Shown here: positions 6,714 through 14,751 of the stretch, piece by piece | Layout: each line of letters opens with the position of its first letter | Numbering within the stretch: position 1 is the stretch's first letter | NCBI GenBank assembly: GCA_946482115.1 | Contig: CAMLQP010000008.1 | Span: forward strand, 1-26,263 | DNA: 26,263 nt | Origin: an uncultured Comamonadaceae bacterium | GTDB taxonomy: Bacteria; Pseudomonadota; Gammaproteobacteria; Burkholderiales; Burkholderiaceae | Reading direction: 5' to 3' | The notes under the pieces: generated by a model | Seen by the model: only the letters and a program-made list of their open reading frames with translations | Told to the model about the DNA's origin: nothing | Databases searched by the model: none | Made by a program: the position numbers and the translations under genes

Positions 6714-8159
6714 ATGGGCATGAACGAGATTCCCGTCCTGCAAGGGGGCTTCGCCCCGATCGAACAGGAACTGACGCTGGACCTGACCGACATCGAAGGC
6801 GAGATTCCCAAGGATCTCACCGGCATCTACGTGCGCAACGGCCCCAACCGCCGCTTCGAGGCCGCCGGCCGCTACCACTGGTTCGACGGCGACGGCATGC
6901 TGCACGCCGTGCATTTCGAGGGCGGCCGCGCCCAGTACCGCAACCGCTGGGTCATGACCCAGGGCCTGCGCGAGGAGCTGGCCGCCGGCCAGGCGTTGTG
7001 GCAGGGCATCAAGGACCCGCCGCGCAAGGACCGCCCGGACGCGCCGCTGAAGAACACCTCCAACACCGACGTCAAGTTCTATGCCGGCCACCTGATCTCC
7101 ATGTGGTACCTGGGCGGCTCGGTCTACCAGGTGCGCCCGCACGACCTGTCCACGGTGGGCACCATCGAATTCGATCCGCGCATGAAGCAGCTGCCGGTGT
7201 CGGCGCACTCCAAGGTGGACGAGCGCACCGGCGAGTTCCTGTTCTTCGCCTACGGCAAGGAAGCGCCCTACATGCACTACGGCGTGATGGACCGCCACGG
7301 CGAGCTCAAGACCTTCATGCCGGTGCAGCTGCCCGGCCCGCGCCTGCCGCACGACATGGCCATCACGCAGAACTACACCGTGGTGCACGACCTGCCGCTG
7401 TTCTACGACATGGAGGCCTTCGCGGCCGGGCGCCACAAGCTCAAGTTCCACCACGAGCTGCCGTCGCGCTTCGGTGTCATCCCGCGCCACGGCACGCCCG
7501 AGCAGATCCGCTGGTTCGAGGCCAAGCCGACCTACATGTACCACGTGTCCAACGCCTGGGAAGAGGACGACGGCCAGGGCGGCACCGAGATCGTGATGAC
7601 CGGCACGCCGTTCCGTCTGCCGCGCGACTGGCGCGGCAACGTCGAGGTGGACCGCTTCCCCAAGATGCTGGCCAACCTCGAACACGACTTCATGTTCTAC
7701 GAGTGGCGCTTCAACCTGCGCACCGGCCAGACGCGCGAGCGCGTGATCGACGACATCATCAACCAGGAGTTTCCGGTCATCAACTCGTGGATGCAGGGCC
7801 ACAAGACCCGCTACTCGTGGAACGTGCTGATGGGCCGCAGCAACCGCGCCGAGGACCCGCGCTTCTGCGGCCTGGTGCGCTACGACCTGGAGCGCGACAG
7901 CTGCACCACCTACCACGAAGGCGTGAACAAGTGGTTCAGCGAAGCGCCGTTCGCGCCCAAGGACAACTGGAAGGCCGAGGACGACGGCTATCTGGTCGGC
8001 TTCCTGTGGGATGACGTGAAGCAGGCTTCCTACGTCACCATCTTCGACGCCCACGACATCACCAGGGGGCCGGTGGCGCGCATCAAGCTGCCGCAGCGCG
8101 TGCCCAACGGTTTCCATGCCACCTGGGTCAGCGGCGAGCGTCTGAAGCGGGGGTACTGA
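6714..8159 (+). CDS. Carotenoid oxygenase (CCD/RPE65) family dioxygenase 2
   Basis: 481 residues; a paralogue of the gene at 2996. The iron ligands are H165 (SAHSKVD), H213 (LPHDMA), H277 (MYHVSN) and H468 (NGFHATW), the last in the family's usual GFH context. RYHWFDGDGMLH (53-64) and LFFAYGKEAPYMHYGVMDR closely mirror CCD1, so the two are related by duplication but clearly diverged. AGGAG (6703-6707) places the start at 6714; a second ATG two codons in is possible. Where CCD1 has HAGK, this protein has YAGH (H126), hinting at a different pocket. Its reading frame stays open for over 1 kb upstream within paaN, but that part is a shadow. The substrate is unknown. Confidence 0.9.
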   Translation: MGMNEIPVLQGGFAPIEQELTLDLTDIEGEIPKDLTGIYVRNGPNRRFEAAGRYHWFDGDGMLHAVHFEGGRAQYRNRWVMTQGLREELAAGQALWQGIKDPPRKDRPDAPLKNTSNTDVKFYAGHLISMWYLGGSVYQVRPHDLSTVGTIEFDPRMKQLPVSAHSKVDERTGEFLFFAYGKEAPYMHYGVMDRHGELKTFMPVQLPGPRLPHDMAITQNYTVVHDLPLFYDMEAFAAGRHKLKFHHELPSRFGVIPRHGTPEQIRWFEAKPTYMYHVSNAWEEDDGQGGTEIVMTGTPFRLPRDWRGNVEVDRFPKMLANLEHDFMFYEWRFNLRTGQTRERVIDDIINQEFPVINSWMQGHKTRYSWNVLMGRSNRAEDPRFCGLVRYDLERDSCTTYHEGVNKWFSEAPFAPKDNWKAEDDGYLVGFLWDDVKQASYVTIFDAHDITRGPVARIKLPQRVPNGFHATWVSGERLKRGY

Positions 8160-8162
8160 CCC

Positions 8163-9896
8163 GTGATTCTGGTTCCCCAGGAAAAAATCGCGCGTTACAC
8201 CGAGCGTGGCTGGTGGGGCACCACCACGCTGTGGGACCTGTTCCAGCGCAACCTGCGTGACCACCCGGACGACGAGGCCGTGGCGGACGCGGCCAACCGC
8301 GCCGAGTTCGGCCATGGCGAGCCGCGCCGGCTGAGCTGGCGCGCGCTGGCGGCCGAGGTGGACCGCTTCTGCCTGCTGCTGCTGGACCTGGGCGTGCGGC
8401 GCGACGAGGTGGTGATGGCGCAGATGCCCAACGGCGTCGAGCAGTACGTGGTCTACCTGGCCTGCGCGCGCCTGGGCGTGATCGTCTCGCCGGTGCCGGT
8501 GCAGTACCGCGAGCACGAGCTGGACCACATCCTCGAACTCACGCAGGCGGTGGCCGTGGCGACCTTCGAGCGGATCGGACCCGCCGACAAGGGCCATGCC
8601 ACGGCCGGCATGTGGCGCGGCCTGCAGGGCCGCCACGCCGCGCTGCGCCATGTGCTGGCCTGGGGCGGTGGCATCGAATCGCTCTGGCCCGCCGTGGACG
8701 ATGCCGGCCGCGAGCGCCTGGCCCGCGCCGAGCGTGAGGCCGCCGTCACCGCCAATGACGTGCTGACCCTGTGCTGGACCTCGGGCACCGAGGCCGCGCC
8801 CAAGGGCGTGCCGCGCAGTCACAACGAGTGGCTGGTGGTGGCGCCGTCCATCATCGAGGCAGGCAGCATCCGCCCGCGGGCCCGGCTGCTCAACCCCTTC
8901 CCGCTGATCAACATGGCGGGTTTTTCCACCGCCTTCGCCGCCTGGCTGGTGCTGGGCGCCACCGTCGTCCAGCACCACCCGTTCAGCCTGCCGGTGTTCC
9001 TGCAGCAGCTGCGCGACGAGGCCATCGACTACACCGTGTCGCCGCCGGCCATCCTCAACACGCTGCTGCAGAACGAGGCACTGCTGTCGGGCATCGACTT
9101 TGCACGCCTCTCTCGCATAGGTTCGGGCTCGGCGCCGCTGTCGGACTGGATGGTGCGCGGCTTCGAGGAACGCCACGGCGTGCACATCGTCAACTACTTC
9201 GGCTCCAACGAGGGCGCGGCACTGTCGGGCAACGAGCTGGACATCCCCGATCCCACATTGCGCGCCCAGTTCTTCCCGCGCGCGGGCGTGGAGGGTTACG
9301 ACTGGCACGTGTCCACCACGCGCAAGATCCGCACGCGGCTGGTGGATACCGAGACCGGCGAGGAGATACACGAGGCCGGCCAGCCGGGCGAGCTGCGCTT
9401 TGACGGTCCCACCATCTTCAGCGGCTACTTCCGCTCGCCGGAGCTGACCGGGCGCGCGTTTGACGAACAGGGTTTCTACAAGACCGGCGACCTGTTCGAG
9501 ATCGCCGGCGACCGGCGCCAGTACTACCGCTACGTGGGTCGCTCCAAGGATCTGGTGATACGCGGCGGCATGAACATCTCGTCCGAGGAGGTGGAGAACC
9601 TGCTGCTGGCCTGCCCCGGCGTGCGCGAGGCGGCCGTGGTGGCCGTGCCCGACCCGGTGCTGGGCGAGAAGGTCTGCGCCTGCGTGGTGGCTGCGCCCGG
9701 CGAGGCTCCCACATTGGACGCTGTGGTGCGCTTCCTGCGCGAGGACCGGCGCGTGGCCGTTTACAAGTGCCCCGAGTACCTGATGCTGGTGGACGCGCTG
9801 CCGCGCAACCCGGTGGGCAAGATCCTCAAGCGCGAGCTGCGCGAACGCGCCAAGGCGCTGGCGCCCAGCGATGCGCGCAAGGGAGTGGCCGCATGA
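8163..9896 (+). CDS. AMP-dependent acyl-CoA synthetase/ligase 1 (ANL superfamily)
   Basis: 577 residues. It activates a carboxylic acid to its CoA thioester through an acyl-adenylate. Motifs seen: the phosphate-binding loop TSGTEAAPKG (206-215), YFGSNEG (345-351), FYKTGD (438-443), GRSKDLVIRGGMNIS (459-473) and the C-terminal catalytic lysine K553 in NPVGKILKREL. The loop has E where TSGTTG is usual, a variant found in some aryl/cyclohexane carboxylate ligases. The start is GTG, 3 bases after the CCD2 stop, with a G-rich run upstream. It overlaps the next gene by 4 bases. It probably activates the acid made from the oxygenase/aldehyde dehydrogenase products. Medium-chain, aromatic or alicyclic acids are all possible. 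Confidence 0.88.
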   Translation: MILVPQEKIARYTERGWWGTTTLWDLFQRNLRDHPDDEAVADAANRAEFGHGEPRRLSWRALAAEVDRFCLLLLDLGVRRDEVVMAQMPNGVEQYVVYLACARLGVIVSPVPVQYREHELDHILELTQAVAVATFERIGPADKGHATAGMWRGLQGRHAALRHVLAWGGGIESLWPAVDDAGRERLARAEREAAVTANDVLTLCWTSGTEAAPKGVPRSHNEWLVVAPSIIEAGSIRPRARLLNPFPLINMAGFSTAFAAWLVLGATVVQHHPFSLPVFLQQLRDEAIDYTVSPPAILNTLLQNEALLSGIDFARLSRIGSGSAPLSDWMVRGFEERHGVHIVNYFGSNEGAALSGNELDIPDPTLRAQFFPRAGVEGYDWHVSTTRKIRTRLVDTETGEEIHEAGQPGELRFDGPTIFSGYFRSPELTGRAFDEQGFYKTGDLFEIAGDRRQYYRYVGRSKDLVIRGGMNISSEEVENLLLACPGVREAAVVAVPDPVLGEKVCACVVAAPGEAPTLDAVVRFLREDRRVAVYKCPEYLMLVDALPRNPVGKILKRELRERAKALAPSDARKGVAA

Positions 9897-10618
9897 AGCC
9901 GGTTCTGCTGCTGCTGCCCGGCATGCTCAACGACGCCCGCGTCTGGGACGGCGTGGCCGCCGCGCTGGGCGACGCGGCCGAGATCCGCATCCCCGACTTC
10001 ACCACCCAGGACACGCTGGCCGCCATGGCGCGCGACGCCTGGGCGCTGGTGGCCGACATGCCGGCCCGCCGTCCGCTGGTGCTGGCCGGTTTTTCCATGG
10101 GCGGCTACGTCGCCATGGAGATGCTGGCACACCCTGCGCGCGCGGTGCAGGGTCTGGTGCTGCTCGATACCAACGGTCGGCCCGAGTCGCCCGAAGGCGC
10201 GGCCCAGCGCGAGAAGACCATCGCCGCCATCGAGCGCCGCTTCCCGGCGGTGGTGGACGGCATCGCCACCTTCGGCACCCATGCCGACAGCCAGGGCGAT
10301 GCCCGGCTGATGGAGACCCTGCGCCAGATGATGCTGGACGTGGGTGGCCCCACGGCCATCCGCCAGAACCGTGCCATCGCCTCGCGCGCCGACCACCGCG
10401 CGGTGCTGGCGGCCTTGCGCCTGCCGGTGCGGGTGGTCTGCGGCCGGGCCGACCGCGTGACGCCGCCCGAGCTGGCGCAGGAGCTGGCGGCCGCCGTGCC
10501 GGGCGCCGAGCTGATCTGGATAGAGAACGCGGGCCACATGGCCCCGCTGGAACGCCCCGCCGACGTAGCGGCGGCGATCAAGCCCCTGTTGACACCCACA
10601 GAAGGAGACACACCATGA
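9893..10618 (+). CDS. Alpha/beta hydrolase
   Basis: 241 residues of the alpha/beta-hydrolase fold. The nucleophile elbow is GFSMGG (66-71) with S68; D187 (GRADRVTP) and H215 (ENAGHMAPLE) complete the catalytic triad. The oxyanion region LLLPGMLNDARVW (6-18) is in place. The ATG overlaps the synthetase stop codon (ATGA), and a longer in-frame start at 9767 would run back through the synthetase gene and is rejected. Hydrolysis of an ester, a CoA thioester or a C-C bond of a ring-cleavage product are all possible for this fold. Its place directly behind an acyl-CoA synthetase suggests a role in ester or lactone opening of the pathway substrate. The exact reaction is unknown. Confidence 0.85.
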   Translation: MKPVLLLLPGMLNDARVWDGVAAALGDAAEIRIPDFTTQDTLAAMARDAWALVADMPARRPLVLAGFSMGGYVAMEMLAHPARAVQGLVLLDTNGRPESPEGAAQREKTIAAIERRFPAVVDGIATFGTHADSQGDARLMETLRQMMLDVGGPTAIRQNRAIASRADHRAVLAALRLPVRVVCGRADRVTPPELAQELAAAVPGAELIWIENAGHMAPLERPADVAAAIKPLLTPTEGDTP

Positions 10619-11595
10619 ACCGCCGCCACACCCTGAAGGCGCTGGGCGCCATTGCCCTTGCCTCGAGCCTGCCCCTGGGCGCCAGTGCCCAGGCCTTCCC
10701 CGAGCGGCCGGTGCGCATCGTGGTGCCGTTTGCTGCCGGCAACACGCTGGACATGGCCCTGCGCGTGGTGGCCGAGGAGTTCAAGAAGAACACCGGCCAG
10801 CCGCTGCTGATCGAGGCCAAGCCCGGTGGCAGCGGCATCCTGGCGGCGCAGACGGTCGCCCAGTCCGCACCCGATGGCTACACCCTGCTGCTGAGCAACA
10901 CCAGCATGATGACCATTAACCCGCACACCTTCAGCCGGCTGCCCTACGACCCGGAAAAGAGCTTCAAGTCGGTCACCAATTTCCTGGGCACCTCGATGGT
11001 GATGGCGGTGCATCCCAGCGTGCCGGCCAACAACATCCGGGAATTCGTCGAGTGGGCCAAGGCGAACGACGGCAAAGTGTCTTTCGCGTCCTTCACGGCC
11101 GGCAATTCCTCCCATTTCGCGGGCGTGATCCTGAACCAGCGCGCCGGCCTGAACATGACCCACGTGCCCTTCAACGGCACGCCGCCCGCGGTGCAGAACC
11201 TGGTGGGTGGCCAGGTGAACGCGGCCTTCCTGCCGCTGCTGGCCGTCAAGCCGCACCTGGAATCCGGCAAGGTCAAGGTGCTGGCCGTGACCAGCCCGCA
11301 GCGCTCGCCGCTGATGCCCCAGGTGGGCACCTTCCGCGAGCAGGGCTTTCCCGATCTCGACATCTACATCTGGGCAGCCGTCAGCGCGCCGGCCGGCACG
11401 CCTGACGCCCTGGTCGCGCGGCTCAACGCCGAGTTTGTCAAGGCGCTCAACACCCCCGAGGTGAAAGAGAAATGGCGCACCTGGGATTTCGAGACCCTGC
11501 CGTCCACGCCCGACGAACTCAGCCGGTTCATGGCCGCCGACTCGCGCCGCTGGGCCGAGGCGGTGCGCATTTCCGGATTCAAGGCTGCCGAGTAA
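10615..11595 (+). CDS. Bug/TctC-family periplasmic solute-binding receptor
   Basis: 326 residues with an N-terminal export signal (MNRRHTLKALGAIALASS, cleavage probably in ASAQA near residues 25-27). The double arginine could direct it to Tat, but the Sec route is equally possible. The mature start FPERPVRIVVPFAAGNTLD is characteristic of the Bug receptors that are highly expanded in Burkholderiales and bind carboxylates, aromatic acids or amides. No TctA or TctB membrane partner is present, as is usual for orphan Bug proteins. GAAGGAG lies before the ATG, which overlaps the hydrolase stop by 4 bases. It may present the pathway substrate to a transporter or act as a sensor. Confidence 0.9.
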   Translation: MNRRHTLKALGAIALASSLPLGASAQAFPERPVRIVVPFAAGNTLDMALRVVAEEFKKNTGQPLLIEAKPGGSGILAAQTVAQSAPDGYTLLLSNTSMMTINPHTFSRLPYDPEKSFKSVTNFLGTSMVMAVHPSVPANNIREFVEWAKANDGKVSFASFTAGNSSHFAGVILNQRAGLNMTHVPFNGTPPAVQNLVGGQVNAAFLPLLAVKPHLESGKVKVLAVTSPQRSPLMPQVGTFREQGFPDLDIYIWAAVSAPAGTPDALVARLNAEFVKALNTPEVKEKWRTWDFETLPSTPDELSRFMAADSRRWAEAVRISGFKAAE

Positions 11596-11607
11596 ACACA
11601 TTCCCTC

Positions 11608-12573
11608 ATGAAGAAACCGTTTGATCATCCGCTGCGCCTGCCCGTCTTCGCGGCGCCCATGTTCCTGATCTCCGGCCCCGAGCTGGTGCTGGCGGCCTGC
11701 CGCGCCGGCATCGTGGGGTCCTTCCCCACGCCCAACGCGCGGCCCATCGAGGCGCTGGATGCGTGGATGAAGCAGATCACCGAAGGCCTGGCGGCCGCGC
11801 GCGACGAGCTGGGCGCGGATCGCGTGGCGCCGTGGTGCGCCAATCTGGTCACGCATTCGTCCAACACCCGGCTGGCGCAGGACCTGGAGCTGGTGGCGAA
11901 GTACAAGCCACCCATCGTCGTCACCGCGCTGGGCAGCCCCAAGCCCGCCATCGAGGTGGTGCATGCCTATGGCGGCCTAGTGTTCGCCGACGTCATTTCC
12001 ATCGGCCTGGCGAAAAAGGCGGTGGCGGCCGGCGCCGACGGACTGGCCTGCGTGTCGGCCGGCGCGGGCGGTCACACCGGCTTCCTGTCGCCGTTCGCCT
12101 TCGTCGGCGCCATCCGCGAGTTCTTCGACGGCCACGTGGTCATCGGCGGCGGCATCAGCGATGGCTGGGGCGTGGCCGGCGCGGTGGCGGCCGGTGCGGA
12201 CTATGTCTACATGGGCACGCGTTTCATACCGACGGTGGAAAGCCTGGCGCCCGACGCCTACAAGCAGATGATCGTGGACGGCACGGTGGACGACCTGGTC
12301 GTCAGCGCCGGCGTCACCGGCACGCCTGCCAGCTGGCTCAAGCCCTCGCTGCGCGCCAACGGGCTGGACCCCGACAACATGCCCGACGCGCCCCAGCGCC
12401 AGTACGACAGCAGCCAGTCGTTCGCGGGCAAGAAGTGGGTGGACATCTGGGCCGCCGGCCAGGGCCTGGGCGTGGTGCGCGCCGTGGAGCCGGTGGGCAC
12501 GGTGGTGGACCGCCTCGAATCCGAGTACCGCCAGGCCACGCAGCGCCTGCGTGGTCTTCCCTACGGCGCCTGA
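11608..12573 (+). CDS. Nitronate monooxygenase/2-nitropropane dioxygenase-family flavoprotein
   Basis: 321 residues forming an FMN TIM barrel. Seen: the N-terminal PVFAAPMF (12-19), AGAGGHTG with H156 (151-158), the phosphate-binding GGGISDG (180-186) and MGTRF (202-206). Classical members oxidise nitronates, but the same family includes CoA-thioester and enone reductases, for example IpdC of steroid ring C/D catabolism and FabK. In this CoA-ligase/thiolase setting a reductase of an unsaturated or oxo acyl-CoA is more likely than nitronate oxidation; that is inference. The ATG is 12 bases after the Bug gene and has no clear Shine-Dalgarno, so it may depend on coupled translation. A GAGGAG site at its end serves the next gene. 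Confidence 0.85.
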   Translation: MKKPFDHPLRLPVFAAPMFLISGPELVLAACRAGIVGSFPTPNARPIEALDAWMKQITEGLAAARDELGADRVAPWCANLVTHSSNTRLAQDLELVAKYKPPIVVTALGSPKPAIEVVHAYGGLVFADVISIGLAKKAVAAGADGLACVSAGAGGHTGFLSPFAFVGAIREFFDGHVVIGGGISDGWGVAGAVAAGADYVYMGTRFIPTVESLAPDAYKQMIVDGTVDDLVVSAGVTGTPASWLKPSLRANGLDPDNMPDAPQRQYDSSQSFAGKKWVDIWAAGQGLGVVRAVEPVGTVVDRLESEYRQATQRLRGLPYGA

Positions 12574-12583
12574 GGAGACTGAC

Positions 12584-13819
12584 ATGAGCCAACCCGTTTT
12601 CATACTCGGCGGCTTCCAGACCGACTTCGCCAAGGCATGGTCGCGCCAGGGCCAGGACATCTCCGACATGGTGCGCGAGACCACGCTGGGAGCGCTGGCC
12701 GCCAGCGGCGTGGAAGCATCCGACATCGAGAGCATCCATGTCGGCAACGCCTTCGGCGAGCTGCAGCGCCAGCAGGCTCATCTGGGCTCCATGGTGGCGC
12801 AGGTGGTGCCCGAGCTGTGGGGCGTGCCCGCCATGCGCCACGAGGGCGCCTGCGCCTCGTCCTCGCTGGGCGTGCTCGCGGCCATGGCCGAGATCGAGGC
12901 CGGCCGCTACGACTGTGTGCTGGTGCTGGGTGTGGAGGAGTTCAAGAACACCGATGGCAACACCGCCTCGGTCAACCAGAACGCCGCCGCCTGGCAGGGC
13001 CGCGAGGGTTTCGACTGCACCTTCATGTGGCCGGCCACCTTCGGCCTGCTGGCGCAGGAGTACGAGCGCCGCTACGGCCTGGACCGCCGCCACCTCAACC
13101 GCATCGCCGAAATCAACTACGCCAACGCCCGGCGCAACCCGCTGGCGCAGACGCGCAAGTGGCAGTTCACCGAGCTGAGCTTCACCGACGACGATGAGGC
13201 CAACCCGGTGATCGAGCCCGGCACCCGCCGCCAGGACTGCGGCCAGATCACCGACGGCGGTTGCGCCGTGGTGCTGGCCTCGGCCCGTTTCGCCGAGGCG
13301 CATGCGAAGCGCCATGGCCGCGCGCTCGGCGGTACGCCGCGCATCGCCGGCTGGGGCCACCACAACGCCGGCCTGCGCCTGCTCGACAAGATCGAGCGCA
13401 GCCAGGGCCAGCCCTATGTGTTCCCGCATGTGCGCCAGACCATCGAAGACGCGTGGCGGCGCGCCGGCGTGGCTGGCGTCGAGGCCATGAGCGGCATCGA
13501 GACGCACGACTGCTTCACCACCACCGAGTACATGGCCATCGACCACCTGGGCCTGACGGCCCCGGGCCAGAGCTGGCGCGCGGTGGAGGAGGGCGTGATC
13601 GCCCCCGGCGGTAAGTGCCCGGTGAACATGAGCGGCGGCCTGATCGGCTGTGGCCACCCGGTGGGCGCCACCGGAACGCGCATGCTGTTCGACGCGGCGC
13701 GGCAGGTGGCCGGCACGGCGGGCGAATGCCAGATCGGAGGCGCCGAGCGCATCCAGACCCTCAACATCGGCGGCTCCTGCGGCACGGTGGTGAGCTTCGT
13801 GGTGGACCGCTGGCAATGA
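12584..13819 (+). CDS. SCPx/lipid-transfer-type thiolase
   Basis: 411 residues. Unlike ordinary thiolases it has the SCPx-type layout: active-site C90 in EGACASSSLG, ETHDCF (H308, D309), GGLIGCGHPVGATG (351-364, with H358) and a final GGSCGT (C399). Such enzymes cleave branched or cyclic beta-ketoacyl-CoA, as in sterol side-chain removal, or act as retro-aldolase partners. The start at 12584 is fixed by the GAGGAG site at 12572-12577; an in-frame ATG at 12551 lies inside the previous gene. It has no fused SCP2 domain and no neighbouring DUF35 (OB-fold) partner in the window, which many such thiolases require. It overlaps the DUF1295 gene by 4 bases. Confidence 0.87.
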   Translation: MSQPVFILGGFQTDFAKAWSRQGQDISDMVRETTLGALAASGVEASDIESIHVGNAFGELQRQQAHLGSMVAQVVPELWGVPAMRHEGACASSSLGVLAAMAEIEAGRYDCVLVLGVEEFKNTDGNTASVNQNAAAWQGREGFDCTFMWPATFGLLAQEYERRYGLDRRHLNRIAEINYANARRNPLAQTRKWQFTELSFTDDDEANPVIEPGTRRQDCGQITDGGCAVVLASARFAEAHAKRHGRALGGTPRIAGWGHHNAGLRLLDKIERSQGQPYVFPHVRQTIEDAWRRAGVAGVEAMSGIETHDCFTTTEYMAIDHLGLTAPGQSWRAVEEGVIAPGGKCPVNMSGGLIGCGHPVGATGTRMLFDAARQVAGTAGECQIGGAERIQTLNIGGSCGTVVSFVVDRWQ

Positions 13820-14751
13820 CGCAGAACCTGCTCGCGATCTGGGCGGCGCTGGCTGCCCTGTGGCTGTGGGCGTTGCCCCGGCCCTGGACGGGCGCCGGCT
13901 GGTTGTACCCGCTGCTGCCGCTGGCGGCCGGCGGGTTGCTGTACGCCGGCGCGTGGCCGGCGCCGGGTGGCACGCTGCTGCTTCACTGGCTGACCGCCGC
14001 CGCCTGGCTGTGGGCGTGGCTCACGGTGGTCTGGCTGGTCAGCCTGGTCAAGCGCGACAGCAGCATCATGGACGTGGCCTACGGCTACCTGCTGCTGGCG
14101 TTGCCGTGGTGGCTGTGGTCGCACCTGGGCGCGCCGCCCGATGCCTGGCCGCTGCTGCTGCTGACCACGCTGGGCTTCGGCCGCTACAGCGCCTACATCA
14201 CCTGGCGCAACCTCCCGCATGGCGAAGACCCGCGTTACGCCCGCTGGCGCCAGCGCTCGGGCGCCCGCTGGTGGTGGTGGAGCTACTTCCAGGTCTTCCT
14301 GCTGCAAGGCGTGGTGCTGTGGGTGTGGTCGCTGCCGCTGGTGATCGCGCTGGCGTGGCCGCAGCCGCTGGGCGTCTGGCACCTGGCGGGTGCGCTGGTG
14401 TGGCTGGTCGGCTTCGTGTTCGAGGCCGGCGGCGACTGGCAGCTCGCGCGCTTCAAGCGCACGCGCAGCAGCGCGTCCCAGTTGTTGGACACCGGCCTGT
14501 GGGGTCTCACGCGCCACCCCAATTACTTCGGCCAGACCGCCATGTGGTGGGGCTACGGCCTGCTGGCGCTGGCCTCGCCCTGGGGCTGGCTGGGGCTGCT
14601 GCCTGTCGCCTACATCACCTGGTTCATGCACCGGGGTTCCGCCACCTCGCTGATGGAGCGGCACCTGATGAAAACCAAACCCGGCTATGCCGCGTACTGC
14701 GCGCGCGTACCGGCCTTCTTCCCGGCCTTCTTTCCGCTGAACAAACCATGA
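13816..14751 (+). CDS. DUF1295 / steroid 5-alpha-reductase-like membrane protein
   Basis: 311 residues, very rich in Trp and Leu, with about seven to nine membrane segments. The C-terminal motif GLWGLTRHPNYFG (227-239) followed by TAMWWGYGLL marks the DUF1295/isoprenylcysteine methyltransferase/steroid 5-alpha-reductase superfamily. Characterised relatives reduce the C=C of cyclic enones with NADPH or methylate isoprenoid cysteines. The start overlaps the thiolase stop (ATGA) and the stop overlaps the next thiolase start (ATGA), so it is tightly coupled to two CoA-chain-shortening enzymes. This suggests reduction of a conjugated or lipophilic intermediate in the membrane. The function is inferred; the family assignment is firm. 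Confidence 0.85.
   Translation: MTQNLLAIWAALAALWLWALPRPWTGAGWLYPLLPLAAGGLLYAGAWPAPGGTLLLHWLTAAAWLWAWLTVVWLVSLVKRDSSIMDVAYGYLLLALPWWLWSHLGAPPDAWPLLLLTTLGFGRYSAYITWRNLPHGEDPRYARWRQRSGARWWWWSYFQVFLLQGVVLWVWSLPLVIALAWPQPLGVWHLAGALVWLVGFVFEAGGDWQLARFKRTRSSASQLLDTGLWGLTRHPNYFGQTAMWWGYGLLALASPWGWLGLLPVAYITWFMHRGSATSLMERHLMKTKPGYAAYCARVPAFFPAFFPLNKP

Noticed and set aside
5610..8159. Apparent 849-residue fusion reaching into CCD2
   Set aside because: The CCD2 frame happens to be open back through paaN. The upstream 370 codons are an out-of-frame reading of paaN, and a good ribosome site sits at 6703-6707.
2996..8159. Recent tandem duplication of the oxygenase region or a mobile element origin
   Set aside because: The two oxygenases have diverged widely, the genes between them are unrelated, and no terminal repeats, transposase or integrase were found.
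6582..9371. 929-codon open frame on the minus strand
   Set aside because: Antisense to CCD2 and acyl-CoA synthetase 1; composition typical of shadow frames and no motifs.
9767..9892. N-terminal extension of the alpha/beta hydrolase
   Set aside because: It would overlap the acyl-CoA synthetase by 130 bases; the fold starts at MKPVLLLLPG and ATG at 9893 makes the usual 4-base overlap.
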